DNA from: an uncultured Bilophila sp.
GTDB lineage: Bacteria > Desulfobacterota > Desulfovibrionia > Desulfovibrionales > Desulfovibrionaceae
NCBI GenBank assembly: GCA_902373525.1
Contig: CABKMN010000005.1
Span: 1 to 64,000 of the forward strand
Length of the DNA stretch: 64,000 nt
Direction of reading: 5' to 3'
Part shown: piece by piece, positions 53,090-61,178 of the stretch
Layout of the letters: each line of letters starts with the position of its first letter
Numbering within the stretch: position 1 is the first letter of the stretch
Notes under the pieces: model-generated
The model's input: the letters and a program-made list of their open reading frames with translations, nothing else
Databases searched by the model: none
Told to the model about the DNA's origin: nothing
Translations under genes and position numbers: made by a program

Positions 53090-53704
53090 TTAGACAATAT
53101 CAACACGGCCTTCCCGAAGGTTTCTGGCTTTTCGGTAAAAGGTGCTTGATGGCATCTTGCATCTTCTGGCGGCCTCCAAGCCGGAGATGCGGCCATTGAG
53201 CCAGAGGTCGCAATTTTCCAGAAAGTTGTCCGGCAAGGGTTTGACCTCACGACCAAAACGCACGCCACGTTGTTTGGCTGCGGCAATACCTTGGGCTTGC
53301 CTGTTGCGGATGTTCTCGCGTTCGTTCTGAGCCACGAAGGAAAGCACCTGCAAGACAAGATCGGCGATGAACGTGCCGAGCAGGTTTTTGTCGCGTCTGG
53401 TGTCGAGCAGGGGCATGTCCAGGACGAGGATATCCACGCGCTTTTCCTTGGTCAGCACGCGCCACTGTTCCAGAATTTCCTCATAGTTTCTGCCAAGTCG
53501 GTCAATGCTGGTGACGCAGAGCAGATCCCCCGGCCTGACTTTTTTGAGCATGGCCTGATACTGCGGGCGCTGGAAATCTTTGCCCGACATTTTATCCATG
53601 AAAATGTGACCTGGCGGTATGCCCTGCTGCTCAAGAGCGATGCGCTGACGGCTCTCGTTCTGATCGGTGCTGGATACGCGGATGTATCCGTACGTTTCTG
53701 CCAT
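53090..53704 (-). CDS. Serine site-specific recombinase (resolvase/invertase family)
   Basis: A 204-residue small serine recombinase. Seen: the N-terminal catalytic region YGYIRVSSTDQNESRQR with the nucleophile Ser in VSSTDQN, LCVTSIDRLGRNYEEI, and a dimerisation-helix region including FVAQNERENIRNRQAQGI. A C-terminal helix-turn-helix (GRISGLEAARRCKMPSSTFYRKA) ends the protein. AAAGGAG precedes the ATG at 53704. It could resolve multimers of the excised circle or invert DNA; I found no clear res or inversion repeats beside it. The 286 bp to its right-hand neighbour (52804-53089) hold no gene I recognise and mark a jump from AT-rich cargo to about 50 % GC backbone. Confidence 0.88.
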   Translation of the reverse strand: MAETYGYIRVSSTDQNESRQRIALEQQGIPPGHIFMDKMSGKDFQRPQYQAMLKKVRPGDLLCVTSIDRLGRNYEEILEQWRVLTKEKRVDILVLDMPLLDTRRDKNLLGTFIADLVLQVLSFVAQNERENIRNRQAQGIAAAKQRGVRFGREVKPLPDNFLENCDLWLNGRISGLEAARRCKMPSSTFYRKARNLREGRVDIV

Positions 53705-53732
53705 GGCGTTTTCTCCTTTCATTAGATTCTTT

Positions 53733-54098
53733 TCACAGTTCATTATTCGCGGCATCTGACGGTGTATCCGCAGCAATAAGTTGTTGTGCTGTTTGTGTTT
53801 CGCAGGCGGGCGGGGGCGTGTCTCTCTTTTGCGTTTTCCGGTCTTCCCGCTGTCGTCTGGCCTCGGTCAGATATTTAGTCAGGGTTTGGGCCTTTATCTC
53901 AATCCCTTTCTCATGCAGCTTTTCGACAATCTCCTGAGTATCAAAGCCGCGCTTTTTCATCCGCTCCAGCGTTGGGGCAAGGGAGAAAATGGCCTCCTTG
54001 ATGGTCATGGGCCTGTGTCCATCCAGTGTAACGGTGGCGGGCTTGAGTTTGGCGAACTCCTGTCGGATTTCCTTCAGTTGGCTGGCTGTGATGGTCAT
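53733..54098 (-). CDS. Small mobilization-type DNA-binding protein
   Basis: 121 residues starting MTITASQLKEIRQEFAKL. The central part contains a helix-turn-helix-like DTQEIVEKLHEKGIEIKAQTLTKYL, followed by a charged, proline-containing tail. AGGAG precedes the ATG. It lies 147 bp after the relaxase gene and 28 bp before the serine recombinase on the same strand. Position and size suggest a relaxosome accessory (MobC-like) or a plasmid-type transcriptional regulator, but no specific family signature is certain. Confidence 0.6.
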   Translation of the reverse strand: MTITASQLKEIRQEFAKLKPATVTLDGHRPMTIKEAIFSLAPTLERMKKRGFDTQEIVEKLHEKGIEIKAQTLTKYLTEARRQREDRKTQKRDTPPPACETQTAQQLIAADTPSDAANNEL

Positions 54099-54159
54099 GG
54101 TGGTTTCTCCTATGGATGATGGGGGCATGTTCCCGGTTTTGTCTTTTGCCTTTGGCGGT

Positions 54160-54199
54160 CAAGCGGTACGCTTGCCCACTGGTTTTCGTTAGAAAACCA
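54160..54199. other. Twin hairpins between relaxase and accessory gene, candidate oriT or terminator
   Basis: Two adjacent perfect inverted repeats: CAAGC-GGTAC-GCTTG (54160-54174) and TGGTTTTC-GTTA-GAAAACCA (54180-54199). A third short hairpin (ATCTTCG/CGAAGAT) lies about 54210-54235. Clusters of hairpins next to mob genes are typical of transfer origins; they could also end relaxase transcription. Confidence 0.4.
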
Positions 54200-54245
54200 T
54201 AGTGAACTATATCTTCGGCCTGTGCGAAGATTTCCCCCCGACGCC

Positions 54246-55432
54246 TTACCTCATTCTCATGCCACGGGCGAAATGCGCCTGCCGACGCTCCCTATCCCGC
54301 GCCTCCTGCTCCTGCCGCTGCCGTTCCTCTTCCTGCTGCCGTTGGAGCTGTTCGGCACGCTTGCGCTCCACGAACTCGATATGCAGCGGCCGGATTTCCG
54401 GCAGAAGCAAAAACTCCCGATAGCCTGCCATGATTCTCTTCATTTTCTTTAGCTGAGATTCCAGCTCTTCTTTTTCCTCATGACTCTGTTTCTTGTGGGC
54501 CGTGTATTCCGCTTCAAGCCGCATCAGTTTTCCGCGAAGGGTATCCACTTCCCGTTGCAGTGTTTCTTCCCGCTGCTGGACAAGGTGTTTGACGGCAAGC
54601 GCCTTTTTCAGTTCGTCAATGAGGGAAGAGGCTTTTTTCAGCACGGACGGATAATTGAGAAAAGAGGCTTTCGGTAGATCGGTCTCCTCCCGAAGTACCT
54701 TTTCCGCTTCCTCAGCCTGCCGTTCATACTCTTCAATGCTCTTTCTCAACTCTTCTTCACGCTGTTCCAATACGTTGATAAGCTGCCGTGAATTTTGTGC
54801 GGTCTCTTCGGACTCCTGAATCAGTTTCTCCAATGCTTCCTGTTGCTGCTCGAACTCGCGGATATCCAGATGCTTTTTCGCTGAGCCAAGCGTCTGTTCC
54901 ACGCCGCGTTCAATAGTGAAGCCCCGGCTTTGCAGATGGGCGGGAAGCCCGGCTTGCAGTTTTCGCAGACTCTGACGGGTATAGATTTTGTTGGCGTTGA
55001 GCCTCCCGTCCGGCGTCACCGGCACATGAAGGAAGTGCATGTGCGGCGTCTTTTCATCCATGTGAACCATTGCGGAAATGACATTCTCCGCGCCCACAAA
55101 TTCCGTGAGAAAGGCTTGCTCTCCTCAAAGAAACGCCTTGTTTCCTCCGGCGTGAGGCCATCAAAAAACGCCTTGTCCGAGGTGACGATAAGCCCGCACA
55201 TACGCACGGCGTCCTTTCTTACAGCCTTGACCAGCAGGAGGTCGTCAATACGATTCTGAATGACCTCGGCATAGTTCGACGAGGCGGATTCGTGCAGCTC
55301 GTAGTTCGCCGCGCTTCTGTCGTAGTCAATATCGGGGTTGCTGTGGCTCTCCCGCTCCCGCCGGTTGTGGCTCTGGATGCCGCGTATGGCTTCCTTCTTG
55401 AATTTGTCCATATGGAGTACGAGATAGGACAT
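54246..55432 (-). pseudogene. MobV-type (Pre/Mob) relaxase split by a frameshift
   Basis: The first frame (from ATG 55432, after AAAGGGAAAAG) gives MSYLVLHMDKFKKEAIRGIQSHNRR and NPDIDYDRSAANYELH, the Mob/Pre N-terminal motifs. Around 55119-55123 similarity switches frame to AFLTEFVGAENVISAMVHMDE and then the catalytic metal motif DEKTPHMHF. Removing an AG pair from GAGGAGAGCAAG restores one continuous frame, so a 2-bp insertion is the simplest lesion. The rest is a long coiled coil rich in Glu, Gln and Arg, with a basic C-terminus. Relaxases nick oriT to start conjugative transfer; as sequenced, the catalytic part would be out of frame. A sequencing error remains possible. Confidence 0.75.
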
Positions 55433-55458
55433 GGCTTTTCCCTTTGTTCATTTTCAGC

Positions 55459-55589
55459 GGTGACAACGGTGACAGTGGTGACAATCGAGCAATGGCAATG
55501 CTTTTCGGCTGTCACCACTCAAATATGCAATGGTGACAGTGGTGACAGGCGTAAACCCTTGCGGCTGTAGGTTTGTCACCATTGTCACC
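55459..55589. repeat. Eight GGTGACA iterons, candidate replication origin
   Basis: Forward copies start at 55459, 55468, 55477, 55532 and 55541. Reverse copies start at 55510, 55574 and 55583. Within each group spacing is exactly 9 bp (for example GGTGACAAC-GGTGACAGT-GGTGACAAT). The array fills the gap between the relaxase start and the primase stop. The motif resembles, from memory, the GGTGAACA-type iterons bound by the P4 alpha protein, the relative of the adjacent gene product. Confidence 0.65.
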
Positions 55590-55591
55590 AC

Positions 55592-58222
55592 TCAATCAGG
55601 CAAGGCAGGAGCAGTTTCTTCATCCGGGTCATCAGACAAACAAACAATGTAGACACGCACGCGCCCTAGACCAGGAAGTCTTTCCTGATGCTTCAGTCTG
55701 TTTTTAGAAGGAGTGCGTAACCATCCAGCTTCACGCAGAACACGCACAGCCCTTGCCTCTGCGTATCCCCTGACGACTTCGGCTCGAAAACTTTCCGGCA
55801 GAATCAGATACTCGGTCGTGCCGTTGCGAGTGCGCTGAAATCCCACCCGGTTGATGCAGGTGGACATTTGCGTATCCAAATCCTGAAAGCGGCTTGCGCC
55901 GTGCTGTTCGATGAACAGCCGTACCGTGGAAAGGATGGCGGCATCCTCGGAAGCTCCGGTACCGCCTCTTGCCGTGAGCCAGTCCCGGAAGCAGATTTCG
56001 ATGCAGTTCAATACGTCCAGCTTTTCGGGAAGGAGGCCCAGCCGCAGGGCCAGCATTCCGGCCATGCCGCACAGGGCGAAGCGCATGGCCACACGTCGTA
56101 CCTGTCCGTCAGCGCCTTCGGGGACAAGATGCCTGACGGCATCGGCCATTGCCGGGCCGATTTCCGCCCGGACGGCGTTCAGGGTTTCGATCTTCGTCAG
56201 CTTTTGCAGAAAATCATGCCCCGCATGGCCATAATGTTCGGAAGCAAGTTGTTTGATGCGATTGGCCACGGCTCCGGCATCGGGAAGGCCATGCAGGCTG
56301 GCGAGCATGGACGAGTCCACAGGCAGCCCCACGAAACGTACTTCCTGTCCGCCCCTGGATTTCAGACCGTTCTCGGCCAGCTTGTCGGAAAGCCCCAGTT
56401 CGCCGCTGGAGAGAAAGAGCAGACGCCAGTTCTGGGAACGGCGAATTCCGCCTTCACGGTTCGAGCGGCCTTTGCCCTGTCCGTTGGCCAGCATGTAGGC
56501 GCATTCGGCAAGAACTCGTCCGTTGACCTGCCCCATTTCATCCAGAATCAGCACATTGTCGCTGTGCAGGGCGGCGATGCCTTCAAGCCCGTTGTCCGTA
56601 GCCCGCCAGCTTCGGACATGCTCAGGACCGCCCCAGACGGAGGCGGCGATCTGCAATGCCGTGGTCTTACCGGAGGATGAGCCTCCCTCAAAGCTGAAGC
56701 CGCCGCCTTCCAGACCGGCCGGGCGAAGCAAAGGCCCGGCGAAGGCCGCGCATAACGCGAAACTGAGACGGGAGTTGCCGACGCACAATTCCGCTATCTC
56801 CCGCCAGCCTTCCATCGTTCCAGATGTACGGTACAAGCCGCCATACTGTGAAGATTGCAGCACGGTGTCTTCTTCTGTTACGCCGTAAACGGTATCGGGA
56901 AGCACGTAGACGGATTCATGCAAGCCCGTGCGCAAAACACAGCGTATCCGTCGGAGGGGCCGGCCCGCGGACAGAAATGTCGCCAGCTTCGACCGGGTGG
57001 ACGGATTGCCGAACCACCCGCCGGAGGCCAGTATGCTGTACCAGTCGTTTCCCTGCCGGAACAGCATTTCCACGGGCATGGCCCATGCGTACTTGTTGCC
57101 GTCCGGGTCAATCCATTCCAGCATCAGGCCCCATTCGTTGCCGTCAGCTCCCCGCGTCATGCCTTTGACCAGAAGCGGAGGACCAAGCCGGATTTCCTGA
57201 CTGTCTCCGTCCGATCTGGTCTCCAGCTTGTACAGCCCGGCGCGTCTGCCTTCCTTCACCAGAAAAAAGCCTTCCGGCATGGGGCAGTCGTCATCTCGCT
57301 TTCGCGCTTCTTCCACAACGGCCCGGACGGCTTCAAGGGAACGCAGCCGGTGCAGGTCGTTGAAGTCCGTCGCTTTGCCTTCATGAACCGGGCAGACGGC
57401 CAGCTTGCCGCCCACGGCCTGAGCCGCCAGAGAGGCCATCTTCTTGCCGGGATTCCCTTGTGTCTCCATGTCGTTATCGGCACAGAGGATGATTTCACGC
57501 TTTGCATATCTCTCTCTGGCCATGACGGCCACGGCTTTCAGATTCCCGGCATTGAAGGCCACAAGACAGACATAACCGGTCGCCAGATGAAGACTGGTCG
57601 CTGTGGCATACCCCTCGGCGATCAGCAGGGGACCGTCTTTCTTCCCGTCTCCGGCGGAAAGGGAAAAGAAGCCTCCCGCCGTACGTCCTCCCTTGAGAAA
57701 GAACTTGTCCGTACCCTCGGCAGTTTGTTCCGGCAGGATGAATTGCAGACTTTGTATCCTGCCGGACTGGTTCAGAACAGGGATAATCAGACGCCCGTCT
57801 TTTGTCCGGCGCAATCCGATGGCCGGGACTTCCTTCCGCTGTAGATAGGGATGCCCGTCATCAGCGGGCAGGGCATGATTCCAGATGCTCGCGGCCAGCT
57901 TTGCGGCCGCCTGCCAACGATGCTCCTGTTTGGCGTCATTATATGCTTTGATAGCCCTGATGCGTTCACGCAGAGCATCCCGCTCGGCGGCAGTCAGTTC
58001 CTTCTCAGGTTTGTATGTCCACGTTCCTTCGTCACCCGTGCACCAGTTCTTCCACCAAAGCGAGGCGGGTACATCAGGAAACGCCTTGTACGCCCCGTCC
58101 CTGCGATACGGTCTGCCTTCCGTGCCGCAACGGTGCAGGCTCCCGTCCATTTCCACCTGCTCGACAATCAGCCCGGCTGCCCGGAGCTGTTCGGCAAAGG
58201 CCCGCTGAATATCCGCGCTCAT
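55592..58222 (-). CDS. P4-alpha-like primase/helicase (Toprim plus DUF927)
   Basis: An 876-residue replication protein. The N-terminal third looks like a phage-type primase region with a Toprim fold (GPLLIAEGYATATSLHLATG, ILCADNDMETQGN). The middle and C-terminal part is a DUF927-type helicase/ATPase with Walker A GGSSSGKTTALQ (about 513-522) and Walker B VLILDEMGQV. GGAGGCGAAAC precedes the ATG. Such proteins serve as initiator, helicase and primase for autonomous replication of P4-like elements. The iteron array immediately 3' of this gene is a likely target. The stop at 55592 abuts the last iteron. Confidence 0.82.
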   Translation of the reverse strand: MSADIQRAFAEQLRAAGLIVEQVEMDGSLHRCGTEGRPYRRDGAYKAFPDVPASLWWKNWCTGDEGTWTYKPEKELTAAERDALRERIRAIKAYNDAKQEHRWQAAAKLAASIWNHALPADDGHPYLQRKEVPAIGLRRTKDGRLIIPVLNQSGRIQSLQFILPEQTAEGTDKFFLKGGRTAGGFFSLSAGDGKKDGPLLIAEGYATATSLHLATGYVCLVAFNAGNLKAVAVMARERYAKREIILCADNDMETQGNPGKKMASLAAQAVGGKLAVCPVHEGKATDFNDLHRLRSLEAVRAVVEEARKRDDDCPMPEGFFLVKEGRRAGLYKLETRSDGDSQEIRLGPPLLVKGMTRGADGNEWGLMLEWIDPDGNKYAWAMPVEMLFRQGNDWYSILASGGWFGNPSTRSKLATFLSAGRPLRRIRCVLRTGLHESVYVLPDTVYGVTEEDTVLQSSQYGGLYRTSGTMEGWREIAELCVGNSRLSFALCAAFAGPLLRPAGLEGGGFSFEGGSSSGKTTALQIAASVWGGPEHVRSWRATDNGLEGIAALHSDNVLILDEMGQVNGRVLAECAYMLANGQGKGRSNREGGIRRSQNWRLLFLSSGELGLSDKLAENGLKSRGGQEVRFVGLPVDSSMLASLHGLPDAGAVANRIKQLASEHYGHAGHDFLQKLTKIETLNAVRAEIGPAMADAVRHLVPEGADGQVRRVAMRFALCGMAGMLALRLGLLPEKLDVLNCIEICFRDWLTARGGTGASEDAAILSTVRLFIEQHGASRFQDLDTQMSTCINRVGFQRTRNGTTEYLILPESFRAEVVRGYAEARAVRVLREAGWLRTPSKNRLKHQERLPGLGRVRVYIVCLSDDPDEETAPALPD

Positions 58223-58277
58223 GTTTCGCCTCCGGGATGGGCAGGCAGAAACTGCCTACTATGAAAAAGACGGGGAT

Positions 58278-58502
58278 TCATCGCTGGTTCCTGTAACGGC
58301 GATCGCGTTTGGCGCTTTCCAGCGTTTCTATGGAGCGGGAAGCAAAGAACTCGTCAAGGTCTGCCTTGTCATAAATGACGCGGGTGCCGAGTTTGGCGTA
58401 GCGAGGCCCTTTATGCTTGCAGCGCCAGACTTCAAGAGTGTTGGGCTGGATGCCGAGATAGGCAGCCGCTTCCTGAGTATTGAGCTTTTGTTTGGGAGTC
58501 AT
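58278..58502 (-). CDS. AlpA/excisionase-type helix-turn-helix protein
   Basis: A 74-residue MerR-like winged HTH protein: LNTQEAAAYLGIQPNTLEVWR, RYAKLGTRVIYDKADLDEFF, then a basic tail. This is the pattern of excisionase-family (Xis/AlpA) proteins. AAGGA lies before the ATG. It is 55 bp upstream of the primase gene on the same strand and may be cotranscribed. Likely role: transcriptional control of the integrase or primase genes, or directing excision of the element. Confidence 0.85.
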   Translation of the reverse strand: MTPKQKLNTQEAAAYLGIQPNTLEVWRCKHKGPRYAKLGTRVIYDKADLDEFFASRSIETLESAKRDRRYRNQR

Positions 58503-58618
58503 GGTTGTATCCTTCTTTCATGGGATTGCCCGCGTGAACTTATGTCAGGCGGTGTTTGAAGGAAGGATACCGGTCTTGAAAAAGAATAAAATTCTCGGTG
58601 CTGTGCCGGAGAAAAGAA

Positions 58619-58652
58619 AAAATCTCCGAGTTCTGTCAATCTCGGAGATTTT
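58619..58652. terminator. Bidirectional terminator inside the element
   Basis: A perfect 12-bp stem AAAATCTCCGAG / CTCGGAGATTTT with a 10-base loop has A/T runs on both sides. It separates the HTH gene's upstream region from the membrane-protein gene at 58749. Confidence 0.8.
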
Positions 58653-58748
58653 TATGTTTATTGAATAATTTCATATTATTAAAAAATACTGAGTTGTGTG
58701 GGGTGCCGCAAAAAATATTTCACAGAGCTGAGAGATTAGAGCGGAAAT

Positions 58749-59831
58749 TCAGCTTTCGCTGTCGCGCCCTGGACTTGTTTGAGCGTACTCACCCAAGGCA
58801 AGACGAATTTCTTCCATAGCCCAGCCTGCCAACTCAAAGGGAGTATTGTTTTTGGCTTTTTTGGGGGTATGAAGTGCGTCCCGAACCGCAGGCTTGAGTT
58901 CGAGGAAGGAGTCAAGTTCCCGCAAAAATTCTTCCTGAATTCTGGTACGGGTGTACTTTGTTCCCGGCTTGGCCTCGGCAATGAGCCGATTCACCAGAGG
59001 ATAGAAAATACGCCGGACAGGCAACTTGACGTTTTCCCAACTTTCCAAGCTCTTTTCTCTGCCGGAAAGGGTTCGCTTTTTATTTTGGTATTCAACTTTT
59101 TCAGCGAGTAATGCCTGATTTTGCTCCGTGAGTTCATTCATTTTTGTCTGCTGTACCGAGAATGCACCTTGTAGATTAGTAATGGTCTCTTCCAGATCAC
59201 GGATACGCGCTGCATAGGCAGAAAGAGCTTCCTGTCCATATTTTTTCAGAAGATATTCATAATCCGCAGCGTCAAAACACAGACGTTGTTGGCCGATATA
59301 CGTGCTGAAAATATTCGCATCGCTAAGATTTGAGTCATACGCAAAAGCATACAGGCGCACGGGAACATTATATTGTTCCAGTTCAAGAAATGGTTCGGAT
59401 GCTATAAAAATGGGAACTCCCTGCTTGCGAACAAAGTCTATCCTGTCTTCAGGAGTATGTATACCGATATGCTGCATGGCCTGTTTGAATTCAATAACCT
59501 TGGGGAGAACAACTGGTTTTGACCATTGGAGCTTTGCGAATTGTCGAATGATAAGCAAGCCGACAACTCCACAAATGATTCCAATAAAGATAAAATTGAG
59601 AAAGAATATCCCCTCACGCGATTCAATGAGAATGGTAAAAGCATTGACAGCCTGCTCAGAAATAGAGCCTTGTTTATGTACTTCATGAACGTTCTTCAGA
59701 AATGTTTTCTTGTCCAACCAATCGAGAATAAATGCTATAACAGTAATGCTGATAATGTATGTGCAAAATACCGCACATTTTTGTGCTATGCCACGCTGCA
59801 AAATGGTTAATTTTGTTAATGAAGGAAGCAT
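58749..59831 (-). CDS. Membrane protein with coiled coil, function unknown
   Basis: 360 residues. Two N-terminal hydrophobic helices (CAVFCTYIISITVIAFIL and GIFFLNFIFIGIICGVVGLLII) flank a short polar stretch. A cytoplasmic-type domain with IEFKQAMQHIGIHTPEDRIDFV, a coiled coil (about 215-265, IRDLEETITNLQG, MNELTEQNQALLAEK) and a charged C-terminal domain follow. I recognise no family. It sits between the conserved element backbone and the Fic/integrase end, so it is probably cargo. The start has only a weak AGGAA site. Confidence 0.6.
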   Translation of the reverse strand: MLPSLTKLTILQRGIAQKCAVFCTYIISITVIAFILDWLDKKTFLKNVHEVHKQGSISEQAVNAFTILIESREGIFFLNFIFIGIICGVVGLLIIRQFAKLQWSKPVVLPKVIEFKQAMQHIGIHTPEDRIDFVRKQGVPIFIASEPFLELEQYNVPVRLYAFAYDSNLSDANIFSTYIGQQRLCFDAADYEYLLKKYGQEALSAYAARIRDLEETITNLQGAFSVQQTKMNELTEQNQALLAEKVEYQNKKRTLSGREKSLESWENVKLPVRRIFYPLVNRLIAEAKPGTKYTRTRIQEEFLRELDSFLELKPAVRDALHTPKKAKNNTPFELAGWAMEEIRLALGEYAQTSPGRDSES

Positions 59832-59834
59832 GTG

Positions 59835-60057
59835 TTATTCCTGTTTACCTGTATCCAGTTCTTTTTTAATCTCTTCAACGCTCGTTTTCCATTTTGAGCT
59901 TGCTGATAAGCAGCATGGTATGGCCCCACGGCAATTTTGCAACAACTTGCTGCAAAATTGTCGTGTAGGAGGGGCAACTGTCGTTCAGGGCAATGGAGTG
60001 GACACCTGCCCAGAACCTGGCCAGCCACGCGGCAAAGGAATGACGCAGGTCATTATC
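59835..60057 (-). pseudogene. Fragment of a tyrosine integrase catalytic domain
   Basis: The minus strand encodes DLRHSFAAWLA, the HxxR-box region of a tyrosine recombinase. A frameshift follows, then SGQVST. At DNA level, 59996-60045 aligns with 61394-61440 of the intact integrase gene at about four bases in five. The fragment has one extra base (CCTGGCC against CTTGCC), which explains the shift. The remaining end up to a stop at 59835 is degenerate and contains a 10-bp inverted repeat (59932-59941 / 59951-59960). It is what is left of a second, related integrase. Confidence 0.65.
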
Positions 60058-60061
60058 AGGT

Positions 60062-61096
60062 TCACATTGACTGGTGAGCATTGCCGTTGGCGATTCTTCT
60101 TCCCGCCGCTGTCAATCTGTATCTTTGTAAGGGACTGCGGGGCGCATCCGGTCTTGTTCGCTCAACAAGAGCGGCCTCCAGTGCGGGCGACAGGTAATTT
60201 TTGCGGAATGTGGGTGCATGGCGCAGCCCCAGATCATCCATCAGCTCAGCCGCGCTTTTTTCCCCTTGCCCAAGTGCCTCCAGTAAGCGTCTTACTTGAT
60301 CGCTCACTTGGTCGCTTACTTGATCGCTTGGGATATCGGTCACGGCATCGTTCAGGGCCGCGAGCATAAACTCCACAAAGGCAGTTGCTTCTCCCTGTGC
60401 ATCGGCACGACCAAGGCTGTCGTAATATTCGGTCTGCCTATTACGGACAATGGTTTCCACCGGCAGATAGGCAAAAAGAGGATTCCACTTGCTGAGGATG
60501 AGCGTTTGCCAGAGGCGTCCCATGCGACCGTTGCCATCCGCAAACGGATGGATGAATTCAAATTCGTAGTGAAAGACGCAACTCGAAACCAGTGGATGCT
60601 CGTCCGTCTTTTCCAGCCAGCCAAAAAGTTTTTTCAGGTGTTCATGCACCAGGTGAGCGGGCGAGGCCATGTGTACGACTCTGTTGCCCTGAAAAACGCC
60701 TACGCCGCCAGTGCGGAGACTGCCGGGCCTTTCCACAAGATCGCGCATGAGTACTGCGTGAGCCGACAGCATATCTTCCAGCTTGTGGGGTTGCCATGTA
60801 TCCAGTCTTTCATAGGCGGACACTGCGCCGTGTACTTCCTGAATGTCACGGGGCGGCCCAATAACCGTCTTGCCGTTAATAATGTCCGTCACCTGTTCCA
60901 GACTGAGCGTATTGTTTTCAATGGCAAGAGATGCATGGATGGTACGAATACGATTTTCCCGCCGCAGATGCGGAGACAGAAGATCCACGGCAAGTCCCCT
61001 GAGGGCGGCACGTGCGGCAAGCTATTCGCTGATGTTCGCCACACGTTTGAGGATGGCGCTGGTGATGGTGTATGGCGGATACGTCATGCGGCGCAT
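60062..61096 (-). pseudogene. Fic-domain protein gene with early UAG stop
   Basis: From ATG 61096 the frame gives MRRMTYPPYTITSAILKRVA NISE then TAG (61022-61024). The same frame continues LAARAALRGLAVDLLSPHL into a full Fic protein. PPYTITSAIL is the usual N-terminus of this Fic group, so the stop truncates a normal gene. Downstream features are intact: the inhibitory helix SLAIENN, the catalytic motif HPFADGNGRMGRL, a tandem SDQV repeat, and a C-terminal winged helix. Fic enzymes transfer AMP to proteins. A GTG at 60988 could still start a 308-residue protein with the whole active site, so function may survive. Confidence 0.7.
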
Positions 61097-61178
61097 TCCT
61101 CCCTGTTCAGATATGTATCAAGGCAGGTTACAACAAGGTGAGCTTGATGCGGGTACAGGTGTTGGCTGCAAGGATGGT

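Noticed and set aside
52817..53149. 110-codon plus-strand frame at the cargo/backbone junction
   Set aside because: No ribosome site or family motif; it spans the composition boundary and overlaps the start of the lipoprotein pseudogene and the end of the recombinase gene.
55459..55589. Repeat array considered as a CRISPR
   Set aside because: Repeats are only 7-9 bp, occur in both orientations with no spacer-length regularity between groups, and no cas genes are present; iterons fit better.
60287..60330. 12-bp tandem repeat in fic encoding SDQV units, considered as phase-variable
   Set aside because: The repeat is in frame and multiples of 12 bp keep the frame; SDQV-like repeats are ordinary in this Fic group.
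52354..61024. Amber codon reassignment or suppression to explain the two internal TAG stops
   Set aside because: TAG is used as a normal stop by several intact chromosomal genes in the window (for example the phosphofructokinase, symporter and metQ genes), and no suppressor tRNA is visible.
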